Shown: positions 1 through 5,570, counted from the stretch's first letter. The stretch: 23,620 nt of DNA from an uncultured Clostridium sp. (GCA_900556975.1 USQZ01000027.1:1-23620); one strand, 5' to 3'. The notes: generated by a model from the letters alone, not told the origin. Program-made: numbers and translations.

Positions 1-87
1 AAAAGAAAAAGACTGTTAAACAAAATATTTTTAGATACTTTGTCAACAGTCTGAAGAACCGCCATACTTATGTATGACGGTTCTTCT
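1..87 (-). terminator. Two hairpins downstream of the first minus-strand gene
   Basis: Reading the minus strand past the stop at 100-102, two hairpins come in series. The first pairs 53-67 with 72-86 (15 base pairs, one mismatch, 4-base loop). The second pairs 11-24 with 39-51 imperfectly and is followed by a U-rich tail (complement of 1-10, TTTTTCTTTT). The second looks like the intrinsic terminator. The first may add to it or serve a convergent gene outside the window. Confidence 0.55.
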
Positions 88-99
88 ATGAAAATACTT

Positions 100-1440
100 T
101 TACAGGGTTACGTAGAGCATGTCTACAGTTACTGTTCTATCGTAGAATGGTCCTCTGTCGTAGTAGTGGAGAAGGGTTTCTTCACCTTTTTGTAAACTAT
201 AACCGAAATCGTCCTGAACAATAGAGAGTTCTTCTGGTAAAATAACACGATAGTAATAGCTGTCTTCTTCTCGGATAATCTCAATATTCAGCTTTTTATA
301 GATTTCTGCGAGGTATTCTTCCTTATCATAGATTTTGCAATATTTTTTTGGTACTGCATTTCTAAAGGAGATAGGAAGTAATTTTTGGTTATCTGTAAGT
401 GCATTCATTGCATTGTTACCAGCTTCAATTGCTGTATCAATACTAGCGCCTGACATTGCAGTTGCAAGTGTCATCATGCCACTTATCTTGTTAACTTCTT
501 GTTTCGGTGTTGGATTCTTTGCTCGAAGGTAAGCTTTGTAGTGTTCTTTAAAACTGTCTTCATATTCATAAGAATCTTTGTCGTAAAATTCTAAGAAGAA
601 TTTTATTCTTTCTTCGTTTAATGGAATGCAATCTATTGCATATCCACTACGCATAACAGCGATTTGCCAAAATTTTAATCCAGTTTTAGTTGTCGGATCA
701 ACTTGCTCAAGAGCGGATTCAGTAAAACACTGGATATTTTTTGGATCGTCTGCAATCAATGCAGAAAGAAAATTACTTGTTAATATATCTTTCGGAATAT
801 ATTGCATTATAGGTGTAGGATTCTTACTGCATAAGTTGAAGTAGTATTTCGGGGTACGATATTTGGGTGGAGTTGCATTCAGAAACTTATCGATGTCATG
901 ATGATTTATTGCAAAACATCTAGCTTCTAAAGTGTAGACTTCCTGTGTTAAAACTTCTTTTTTCCTCTTGCAAATTGAATAAAACCAGTCATTTGTGTCG
1001 TGTGATCTGCCATAAAGACATCCATCCATTGTTTTAAAGAGTGCACATGCAACCATTTCTTCATCAATGTATTCGAGTGGCATAATTTCAAAATCATTGA
1101 ACTGATAATGTAATGCCGAAGAATTGGTTTCGATGTGATCTTTAAAGAAATCCTTATTGAATTTTTCAGGATGTTCTTTAACATAGTTGACTACGTCAAC
1201 TAAGCCACTTGAAAGTGCATGCAAAAAGAATTCTCGAGTTCGATATTTTTCAGGAACGTCGCTAAATTTAATTTGCTTATGCCGTATGGCGCATACATAG
1301 TGACTTGGTGTCAATTTTTGCTTTTGAGGTTTACCATCCCAATAGTAAATAGGGGTGGTGTCTTTAGTACCTCTTGAATACCCTTTTTCTTTGAAGATTT
1401 TTTGTAGACTTAAGTAAGCCTGTGTGTAAGTTATTTCCAT
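100..1440 (-). CDS. Helical-repeat protein with (I/V)P-x-x-YRT-x-E-F motifs, function unknown
   Basis: A 446-residue soluble protein with no signal peptide or clear membrane segment. I do not recognise a named family. It is built from degenerate units of the form P-x-x-Y-x-T-x-E-(F/Y)-F-x-x-A-L: residues 63-76 (PEKYRTREFFLHAL), 121-134, 191-204 (PPKYRTPKYYFNLC), 216-229 and 273-285. This recalls the short helical repeats of DUF4116-type solenoids, but that is a resemblance in style only. Residues 1-312 align along their length with the neighbour at 1551-2564, so the two are tandem paralogues. Residues 320-446 are extra: a stretch rich in small residues (321-348, GMMTLATAMSGAS onward), then a beta-rich tail with many Tyr residues. 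The start is fixed by AAAGGAGGAC six bases upstream. A structured leader precedes it. A role in protein-protein contact is a guess. Confidence 0.8.
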   Translation of the reverse strand: MEITYTQAYLSLQKIFKEKGYSRGTKDTTPIYYWDGKPQKQKLTPSHYVCAIRHKQIKFSDVPEKYRTREFFLHALSSGLVDVVNYVKEHPEKFNKDFFKDHIETNSSALHYQFNDFEIMPLEYIDEEMVACALFKTMDGCLYGRSHDTNDWFYSICKRKKEVLTQEVYTLEARCFAINHHDIDKFLNATPPKYRTPKYYFNLCSKNPTPIMQYIPKDILTSNFLSALIADDPKNIQCFTESALEQVDPTTKTGLKFWQIAVMRSGYAIDCIPLNEERIKFFLEFYDKDSYEYEDSFKEHYKAYLRAKNPTPKQEVNKISGMMTLATAMSGASIDTAIEAGNNAMNALTDNQKLLPISFRNAVPKKYCKIYDKEEYLAEIYKKLNIEIIREEDSYYYRVILPEELSIVQDDFGYSLQKGEETLLHYYDRGPFYDRTVTVDMLYVTL

Positions 1441-1442
1441 TT

Positions 1443-1512
1443 TAGTCCTCCTTTTGATTTGGTTGTTTGGAGGACTAGCTAGCCCTCCAAAAGATTGTAG
1501 AGCTACCTACAA
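1443..1512 (-). promoter_or_regulatory. RNA leader with mutually exclusive hairpins controlling the RBS (copy 1)
   Basis: On the minus strand, in 5' to 3' order: A = TAGCTC (1500-1505), inside a small hairpin TTGTAG/CTACAA (1495-1512); B = GGAGGGCTA (1480-1488); C = TAGTCCTCC (1469-1477); D = GGAGGACTA (1443-1451), the ribosome binding site of the 446-residue gene. C pairs perfectly with D over 9 bases and also with B, where the full hairpin is about 12 pairs. A pairs with the GGGCTA half of B (one G-U). So A:B plus C:D hides the RBS, and B:C exposes it. The leader begins directly after the upstream paralogue's stop. A poor promoter (TTCTGG-N17-TATTTT, 1511-1539) would start too late to include all of A, so read-through from the upstream gene may supply this leader. 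The switching is inferred; the complementarity is seen. Confidence 0.6.
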
Positions 1513-1550
1513 AATAATAAATTTACATGATATCCAGAATTTAATCTACT

Positions 1551-2564
1551 TTATGATTTCTTTGAGTAAAGGTAACGTTTGTGTAGTGTTTCAAATGCAT
1601 TCTTATACTCTGTAGATGATTCATCATAAAGTGATAAGAAGAATTCTACTCGTTCATCATTTAAAGGCATGTATCTTATCTGATATGCATCGCAATATAA
1701 AGCGACTTGCCATATTTTTAAAGTGCCTTTTCCTTTCACTTTTAATTCTCGTTCGAGAGCTGATTGGCTAAATGCTTGAACGTTCATGTTGTCATTCAGT
1801 AAAGTAAGTAAGAATTCATCTGTTAATATGTTATCTGGAATATCTTCCATTACCGGTGTGTTATTACATTGGCAGAGTGCGAAGTAATATTCAGGCGTTT
1901 GGTATTGAGTAGGTGTAATGTTCAAAAACTGATTTTCTCCGTTTATTTTTCTTCCAAAACATCTTGCTCCCATAATGTATAAATCTTGGGTTAAAATATC
2001 TGGCTTTCTTTTCTTCACAGAATAAAACCAGTCTGAATGGTCACCTCTCCGTTCGATTGGTCGGTTGTTAATAGCTGTGAACATTGCACACATAACCATT
2101 TCTTCATCAATATAGCTAAGAGGCATATATTCGAAATCGTTATCTTTAAAGTGCAGTGCATATGGCTCTGTTACAATATGGTCTTTGAAAAACTGTTTGT
2201 CAAAATCTGATATGTTGTTTTTTACATATTCAACTAAATCAGAATTGGCACCAGACAAAGCATGCAGGAAAAATTCCCTTGTTCGATATTCTTTGGGAAT
2301 ATCTTCGAATTTGATTTTTCCGTATTCAATAGCACCAACATAGTGACCAACTGTTACTCTGGGTAAAATTTCCCGTGTTCGATACTCTTTGGAAAATTGA
2401 ATTTCTTCAAACTCAATAGTACGACCAACTGTTGTTTGTGATAAAAGTTCGTGAATGTCATCTACTACATAAATAGGTAAATCATCGACAATTCCCATCG
2501 AGTAACCTCTTTGAATAAACTTTTCTTTTAATCTCCGGTAAGCTGGTAAATTTGTTACTTTCAT
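1551..2564 (-). CDS. Helical-repeat protein, paralogue of the 446-residue neighbour
   Basis: 337 residues, soluble, not assigned to a named family. It is collinear with residues 1-312 of the 100-1440 product: shared landmarks are GYS near residue 20, KEYRTREFFLHALS (91-104), FFKDHI (125-130), MPLSYIDEEMV (147-157), DWFYS (178-182), TPTQYQTPEYYF (217-228), IPDNILTDEF (242-251) and MPLNDERVEFF (299-309). It lacks the paralogue's C-terminal extension. Residues 45-67 (TVGRTIEFEEIQFSKEYRTRE...) look like a shortened copy of 71-99 (TVGHYVGAIEYGKIKFED...YRTRE), an in-frame internal duplication that is also visible in the DNA. The start has AAGGAGGACA eight bases upstream. About 110 bases separate it from the next gene with no obvious terminator between, so the two may be co-transcribed. 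Confidence 0.8.
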   Translation of the reverse strand: MKVTNLPAYRRLKEKFIQRGYSMGIVDDLPIYVVDDIHELLSQTTVGRTIEFEEIQFSKEYRTREILPRVTVGHYVGAIEYGKIKFEDIPKEYRTREFFLHALSGANSDLVEYVKNNISDFDKQFFKDHIVTEPYALHFKDNDFEYMPLSYIDEEMVMCAMFTAINNRPIERRGDHSDWFYSVKKRKPDILTQDLYIMGARCFGRKINGENQFLNITPTQYQTPEYYFALCQCNNTPVMEDIPDNILTDEFLLTLLNDNMNVQAFSQSALERELKVKGKGTLKIWQVALYCDAYQIRYMPLNDERVEFFLSLYDESSTEYKNAFETLHKRYLYSKKS

Positions 2565-2568
2565 GTGT

Positions 2569-2663
2569 TATGTCCTCCTTTTTGAATGATGGTTAATAAA
2601 GTCAAATAGAGGACATATAGCCCTCCAAATTATTGTAGGACTACTTATAAAAATAAGACCCAT
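2569..2663 (-). promoter_or_regulatory. RNA leader with mutually exclusive hairpins controlling the RBS (copy 2)
   Basis: Minus-strand order: A = TAGTCC (2638-2643), B = GGAGGGCTA (2618-2626), C = TATGTCCTC (2609-2617), D = GGAGGACATA (2569-2578), the ribosome binding site of the 337-residue gene. C pairs with D over 9 bases (TATGTCCTC with GAGGACATA). C also pairs with B (GAGGGC with GTCCTC, one G-U), and A pairs with GGGCTA of B (one G-U). Relative to copy 1, C and D have changed together (TAGTCC to TATGTCC; GGACTA to GGACATA), which is compensatory change. The predicted transcript starts near 2663 from the promoter at 2670-2699. The leader could encode a 31-residue peptide from an ATG at its very 5' end, but the other two leaders do not conserve this. 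Confidence 0.6.
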
Positions 2664-2669
2664 ACCGTA

Positions 2670-2699
2670 ATTATAACATACTTTACATAATGTTGTAAA
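2670..2699 (-). promoter_or_regulatory. Sigma-A type promoter for the 337-residue gene
   Basis: On the minus strand TTTACA (2694-2699) is 18 bases from TATAAT (2670-2675); TTACAA-N17-TATAAT is the alternative reading. The spacer holds a 15-base block, ATTATGTAAAGTATG (2677-2691), that recurs exactly in the spacer of the promoter at 3289-3317. Confidence 0.65.
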
Positions 2700-2743
2700 T
2701 AATGCATGTCGATTGATATAATAGTAATAATCATAGAATAAAT

Positions 2744-2794
2744 CAAACGCCTAGATAGGTTCCTATAATAATATAGAATCTACCTAGGCGTTTG
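2744..2794 (-). terminator. Long hairpin downstream of the 133-residue gene
   Basis: Arms 2744-2762 and 2776-2794 pair over 19 positions with one mismatch and one G-U, closing a 13-base AT-rich loop. It lies 10 bases past the stop of the minus-strand gene at 2804. The tail is AT-rich but only moderately U-rich, so it may terminate or protect the 3' end. Confidence 0.6.
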
Positions 2795-2803
2795 TGGTTT
2801 TGC

Positions 2804-3205
2804 TTAAAACTCCCAGTTGATGGTGAACTCACATTTATCGTTGTCGTAATCGTGACCACCATAACGGAACCGTATTGAGTTCAAAGACATTATGTTGAGA
2901 TCATGTAAGATGTCTTTGATAAAGTTATCAGCTTTTTCAATGTTTTCAGGTCCGAAAGTGTCACTTTCAATGTTACAATCACGTGGTGAAAGTGTGATTG
3001 TTATGGGTCGGAAGGAAATACTGCAGTATGGTGTAAAGTGTTTGGTATCAATCACATCGGATCGTTTTAATTGCTTTACAATTGAAAGTGCTTGATCAGC
3101 TTTAGCTTTACTCCAGAAATCCATTTGTAGAATTCCCCTTTGTAAATTATCCGAAAATTTTGGGAGACTTTCAAGTGTTGCATTGAAAATTTGTAATAGT
3201 GTCAT
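2804..3205 (-). CDS. Hypothetical protein, 133 residues
   Basis: A soluble protein that I do not recognise, with no signal peptide or membrane helix. The N-terminal half looks helical (LLQIFNATLESLPKFSDNLQ, then a Lys/Asp-rich helix). The C-terminal half looks like alternating strands (ISFRPITITLS, IRFRYGGHDYDNDKCEFTINWEF), with one Cys near residue 48 and others near 78 and 126. The start is well supported by AAGGAGG six bases upstream. Although unrelated in sequence to the two paralogues at 100-2564, it shares their promoter spacer block and leader design. That suggests the three are expressed under the same conditions and may act together. A long hairpin follows the stop. Confidence 0.75.
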   Translation of the reverse strand: MTLLQIFNATLESLPKFSDNLQRGILQMDFWSKAKADQALSIVKQLKRSDVIDTKHFTPYCSISFRPITITLSPRDCNIESDTFGPENIEKADNFIKDILHDLNIMSLNSIRFRYGGHDYDNDKCEFTINWEF

Positions 3206-3282
3206 AAGGAACCTCCTTGTATTACTTGGAGGTATTACCCTCCAAGATTTGAAAAACCCCTTTGGGTAACTAAAAGTATCTA
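3206..3282 (-). promoter_or_regulatory. RNA leader with mutually exclusive hairpins controlling the RBS (copy 3)
   Basis: Minus-strand order: A = TTACCC (3264-3269), followed by AAAGGGG that can form its own small hairpin; B = GGAGGGTAA (3235-3243); C = TACCTCC (3228-3234); D = GGAGGT (3211-3216), the ribosome binding site of the 133-residue gene. A pairs perfectly with GGGTAA of B. B and C form an 8-base-pair hairpin (CTTGGAGG with CCTCCAAG). C pairs with D over 6 bases. A and B have changed together relative to the other two leaders (GGGCTA with TAGYYC there, GGGTAA with TTACCC here). Confidence 0.6.
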
Positions 3283-3288
3283 TGCATT

Positions 3289-3317
3289 ATTGTAGCATAC
3301 TTTACATAATATCACAA
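3289..3317 (-). promoter_or_regulatory. Sigma-A type promoter for the 133-residue gene
   Basis: On the minus strand TTGTGA (3312-3317), a 17-base spacer, then TACAAT (3289-3294). The spacer contains ATTATGTAAAGTATG (3296-3310), identical to the block in the promoter at 2670-2699. Transcription would start near 3282, placing all four leader segments in the RNA. Confidence 0.65.
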
Positions 3318-3418
3318 GTTTTTAATTTATACCGCATAAATTCACTGAACTTCTAGAAATAAATTATTATATAGTATATAATTTGTGAGAAAGATATAAA
3401 GAAAGAAGAAAATAGTAT

Positions 3419-4261
3419 ATGCATATAAATGATAAAGATTATGAAGAGATAGGTTTAACTGCTATTGTTACATCATATCCAAGAATATTTACGGATATAC
3501 CTTATGAAAAAGAAATTTATGAATGGTTAAGTAATCACTGCAATGAAGAAGTTACTTTAAATAAAATGTTGGCACCTGAAATTGAAGCTAGGTATAAATT
3601 GACGAATAAATTACTTGATAATTCTGGCATAAAGCAGGTTTTAGAACTTGCTGCAGGTTATAGTTCAAGAGGGCTTATTTATTCACAAAAGAGATATAAT
3701 TATGTTGAAATGGATTTAGAAAATGTAAGTCAGAATAAAATAAGTATCATTCAAGCAATTGAAAAGAATATTCCAGAATCATTAAATATAGTTAGTGGAA
3801 ATGCATTAAGATGTGATGATTACGCTAAATGTGATGAATATTTTGAAAAAGATAAACCAGTAGCGGTAATAAATGAAGGATTATTAAGATATCTGACTTT
3901 TGATGAAAAAAGGATTGTTGCAGAAAATATTTATTCATTTTTAAAAGAACATGATGGAGTATGGATTACTTGTGATGTAACGCCAAAGAAATTTGTACAA
4001 ACTCAGGAAAAAGCATTACCAAAGTTTAATACAAATTTAAATAAAATAACGTCTAGAAATAATTTAAATGATAGGTTTGAGAATATAGAGCATATAAAGG
4101 ATTTTTTCGGAAAGATTGGATTTGAGGTTATTGAAATACATAAATTTAGCGAGATGACAAAAGATTTATATTCAGTTAAACATTATGGTATTATAAATAC
4201 AGATATAGAACAGTCGTTGGAGGCTGCAATAGTTGCTGTAATGAAGGTTAAAGATGAGTGA
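3419..4261 (+). CDS. Class I SAM-dependent methyltransferase, LCM/TcmP-like
   Basis: 280 residues, cytoplasmic. VLELAAGYSSRGL (about residues 75-87) is motif I of a Rossmann-fold methyltransferase that binds S-adenosylmethionine. YVEMDLENV (about 96-104) holds the acidic residue that contacts the ribose. NEGLLRYLTFDEK (about 156-168), then WITCDVTP, match the pattern of the leucine carboxyl methyltransferase / TcmP O-methyltransferase family (PF04072 type). That family methylates carboxyl or hydroxyl groups, and the substrate here cannot be read from sequence. It stands alone: no biosynthetic or acceptor gene is adjacent, and the leftward genes diverge from it. The RBS is weak (GAAAGAAGAAAATAG) and a TATAAT at 3377-3382 lacks a good -35 box, so expression may be low. 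A 9-base-pair hairpin (4295-4303 with 4315-4323) lies downstream but lacks a U tract. Confidence 0.8.
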   Translation: MHINDKDYEEIGLTAIVTSYPRIFTDIPYEKEIYEWLSNHCNEEVTLNKMLAPEIEARYKLTNKLLDNSGIKQVLELAAGYSSRGLIYSQKRYNYVEMDLENVSQNKISIIQAIEKNIPESLNIVSGNALRCDDYAKCDEYFEKDKPVAVINEGLLRYLTFDEKRIVAENIYSFLKEHDGVWITCDVTPKKFVQTQEKALPKFNTNLNKITSRNNLNDRFENIEHIKDFFGKIGFEVIEIHKFSEMTKDLYSVKHYGIINTDIEQSLEAAIVAVMKVKDE

Positions 4262-4388
4262 AATATGAAGGATGAAAAATCTCAGTGTTGATTAATTGCA
4301 TTATAGAAAAGAATTAATGCAATAAAAGAGTATAATAAAAATATACGTGATTATTAATTCTAAATTTTAGAAATTAGTTAAAAAATCA

Positions 4389-4417
4389 TTGACATTTTTA
4401 GACTTTCATAATAAAAT
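4389..4417 (+). promoter_or_regulatory. Strong sigma-A promoter of the candidate small RNA
   Basis: TTGACA (4389-4394), exactly 17 bases, then TAAAAT (4412-4417). GACTTTCA in the spacer (4401-4408) is repeated inverted as TGAAAGTC at 4447-4454, a possible operator pair or RNA stem element. Confidence 0.65.
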
Positions 4418-4423
4418 AAGAAT

Positions 4424-4501
4424 AGCTAAAAATGATTAAAGTTCTGTGAAAGTCATGTAGTTAGAAAGAGATGCAATGGAAGAAGGCATCTCTTTTGTTT
4501 T
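4424..4501 (+). ncRNA. Candidate small RNA, about 78 nucleotides
   Basis: No open reading frame with a usable ribosome binding site lies here, yet a near-consensus promoter (4389-4417) is followed within 80 bases by a clean intrinsic terminator. The predicted RNA has a short AT-rich 5' part (only a 5-codon frame, M-I-K-V-L) and a 3' terminator stem. It is convergent with the 35-residue minus-strand gene at 4561-4668; their terminators are adjacent but the transcripts hardly overlap. I do not recognise an Rfam-type family. The transcription start is inferred from -10 spacing. Confidence 0.45.
4465..4501 (+). terminator. Intrinsic terminator of the candidate small RNA
   Basis: AAAGAGATGC (4465-4474) pairs perfectly with GCATCTCTTT (4486-4495) around an 11-base loop, and the U tract continues as TTTTGTTTTT. 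The complement also has a short U-rich flank, so it may act in both directions. Confidence 0.75.
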
Positions 4502-4512
4502 TAGATAAAAAT

Positions 4513-4545
4513 AAAGGGATAGCAAATGGAAGTTGCTATCCCTTT
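4513..4545 (-). terminator. Intrinsic terminator of the 35-residue gene
   Basis: A perfect 13-base-pair stem (4513-4525 with 4533-4545, 7-base loop). On the minus strand it is followed by TTTATTTTTAT. It lies 15 bases past the stop at 4561 and serves that small gene. Confidence 0.75.
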
Positions 4546-4560
4546 AGGATTAGTTATGTA

Positions 4561-4668
4561 CTAATCTTTGCTCTGATTATTCTTTGAAGTAGTTTTATCT
4601 ACTTGTTGTTTCTTTTCAGATTCAATAAGCATTTCCACTAACTTCAAGATTAGTTCTGCATTGGTCAT
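4561..4668 (-). CDS. Small hydrophilic protein, 35 residues
   Basis: A short reading frame encoding MTNAELILKLVEMLIESEKK, then QQVDKTTSKNNQSKD. The N-terminal 20 residues would form one amphipathic helix; the tail is polar and probably disordered. There is no membrane segment, so it is unlike Fst/Hok-type toxins. Support for expression is good: AAGGGGGTGA matches nine of ten positions of the full anti-Shine-Dalgarno complement and ends six bases before ATG, a promoter lies upstream, and a perfect terminator follows. I do not recognise the family. A role as a small regulator or protein-binding peptide is only a guess. Confidence 0.55.
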   Translation of the reverse strand: MTNAELILKLVEMLIESEKKQQVDKTTSKNNQSKD

Positions 4669-4710
4669 ATAGTGTCACCCCCTTCAAAAAGTATTTCCTT
4701 TAAGAAAAGG

Positions 4711-4747
4711 ATGATTATATAATATAATCATTTACCATAAATTACAA
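4711..4747 (-). promoter_or_regulatory. Promoter overlapped by a perfect 21-base palindrome
   Basis: On the minus strand TTGTAA (4742-4747), 17 bases, TATTAT (4719-4724). The -10 box sits inside a perfect palindrome at 4711-4731: arms ATGATTATAT and ATATAATCAT around one central base. A palindrome over a -10 box is a typical repressor-site position. In RNA it would be a 5' hairpin. Confidence 0.5.
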
Positions 4748-4823
4748 GTAAATATATAAAAATATTAAAATTTAATTAAGTTTATAAAATTTATTAAAAT
4801 AAAAGTTATGTGTGGGATTATAT

Positions 4824-4860
4824 AAAAAACTTACGAACAATTAGGTTCGTAAGTTTTTTT
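4824..4860 (-). terminator. Terminator of the first tRNA-Gly gene
   Basis: CTTACGAAC (4830-4838) pairs with GTTCGTAAG (4845-4853). The stem is extended by flanking A and T runs, and on the minus strand it ends in TTTTTT. It starts three bases beyond the CCA end of the tRNA. Confidence 0.8.
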
Positions 4861-4862
4861 GG

Positions 4863-4936
<74 letters not shown>

Positions 4937-4947
4937 GTTTCGTTTAT

Positions 4948-4976
4948 ATTATAATATATTTATTTAAGTTTGACAA
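4948..4976 (-). promoter_or_regulatory. Promoter of the first tRNA-Gly gene
   Basis: On the minus strand TTGTCA (4971-4976), 17 bases, TATAAT (4948-4953), with the tRNA 5' end 12 bases after the -10 box. Nothing else was found between 4977 and the hairpin at 5074. Confidence 0.7.
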
Positions 4977-5073
4977 TCATATTGAAGAAATTTCTTGGGT
5001 GCTTACGGGCCTTGAAAATGTTGATTTATATTGATATTCGTGATGAAATATTAAAATTAAAATTTTAATATTT

Positions 5074-5104
5074 GAAGCCTCGGATTTTATTGATCCGGGG
5101 CTTC
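5074..5104 (-). terminator. Hairpin downstream of the 60-residue gene
   Basis: Arms 5074-5085 and 5093-5104 pair over 12 positions with one G-U around a 7-base loop. It begins 10 bases past the stop of the minus-strand gene. The tail is AT-rich rather than a pure U run. Confidence 0.65.
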
Positions 5105-5113
5105 GGTTTCGTA

Positions 5114-5296
5114 TTATGAAATAGTAATGTTTTCTAATACTAACTGACCGTTGACGAAAACCTTGTCTACGGTGCAATTTGCGTAACTTCCATTGTGCAG
5201 CTTTTTATGTGCGTATTCTTTGGCTGCTTCAGGTGAAAGTTGTTTTGGAGTTAAAAATGTGACTTCGTTGATCCGGTTTTTAAAGTTCTGCTTCAT
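5114..5296 (-). CDS. Hypothetical protein, 60 residues
   Basis: A small soluble protein that I do not recognise. The first half is basic (MKQNFKNRINEV), the middle a helix (SPEAAKEYAHKKLHNG), and the end strand-like (VDKVFVNGQLVLENITIS). That last segment reads like the strand that opens amidohydrolase-type enzymes, so the gene could be a remnant, but there is no other trace of such an enzyme nearby. Expression support is good: AAAGGAGAT eight bases before ATG, a promoter at 5348-5377 and a hairpin after the stop. It lies between the two tRNA-Gly genes on the same strand and forms its own transcription unit. Confidence 0.6.
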   Translation of the reverse strand: MKQNFKNRINEVTFLTPKQLSPEAAKEYAHKKLHNGSYANCTVDKVFVNGQLVLENITIS

Positions 5297-5347
5297 AGTC
5301 TGAAATCTCCTTTCAAATTGCTGATAAATTATAGGTTACGTGGTGAT

Positions 5348-5377
5348 ATTATATCATGTTTACATAAATAAAGTCAA
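5348..5377 (-). promoter_or_regulatory. Promoter of the 60-residue gene
   Basis: On the minus strand TTGACT (5372-5377), 18 bases, TATAAT (5348-5353). The spacer contains TTATGTAAA, the same core found in the promoter spacers at 2670-2699 and 3289-3317. Chance in AT-rich DNA is possible. Confidence 0.55.
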
Positions 5378-5409
5378 TTGCAATCTTTTGAGAATAGTGA
5401 TGAGAAAAT

Positions 5410-5443
5410 AAAAAAGCTTATGATTTTTATCATAAGCTTTTTT
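5410..5443 (-). terminator. Terminator of the second tRNA-Gly gene
   Basis: A perfect 15-base-pair stem (5410-5424 with 5429-5443) with loop TTTT. On the minus strand it ends in a T run and starts two bases past the tRNA CCA. Confidence 0.85.
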
Positions 5444-5444
5444 A

Positions 5445-5518
<74 letters not shown>

Positions 5519-5541
5519 ATATTTCCTCCTGACAAGTATAG

Positions 5542-5570
5542 ATTATAAAGTAGGAAAACATTTTTGTCAA
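5542..5570 (-). promoter_or_regulatory. Consensus promoter of the second tRNA-Gly gene
   Basis: On the minus strand TTGACA (5565-5570), 17 bases, TATAAT (5542-5547): a perfect sigma-A consensus, as expected for a highly expressed stable RNA. Confidence 0.85.

Noticed and set aside
335..532. Plus-strand reading frame of 65 codons opposite the first gene
   Set aside because: It is antisense to the well-supported 446-residue gene and has no ribosome binding site. The same applies to other opposite-strand frames, for example 5892-6206, 6973-7224, 9629-9898 and 21169-21369.
2570..2663. Leader peptide of about 31 codons in the copy 2 leader
   Set aside because: It would need a leaderless start at the very 5' end of the RNA, and neither of the other two leaders conserves it (copy 3 has only five codons, copy 1 has none). 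I mention it in the leader entry but do not annotate it.
1443..3282. T-box or preQ1 riboswitch as an explanation of the three leaders
   Set aside because: The leaders are too short for a T-box and show no T-box sequence or specifier stem. The preQ1-I A-rich tail and loop pattern are absent.
4471..4587. Plus-strand 38-codon frame starting at the ATG in the small-RNA terminator
   Set aside because: Its start is inside the terminator stem, it has no proper Shine-Dalgarno, and it runs through the hairpin and the opposite small gene.
4977..5177. Minus-strand 66-codon frame
   Set aside because: It overlaps the 60-residue gene in another frame, crosses its terminator hairpin and has no RBS.
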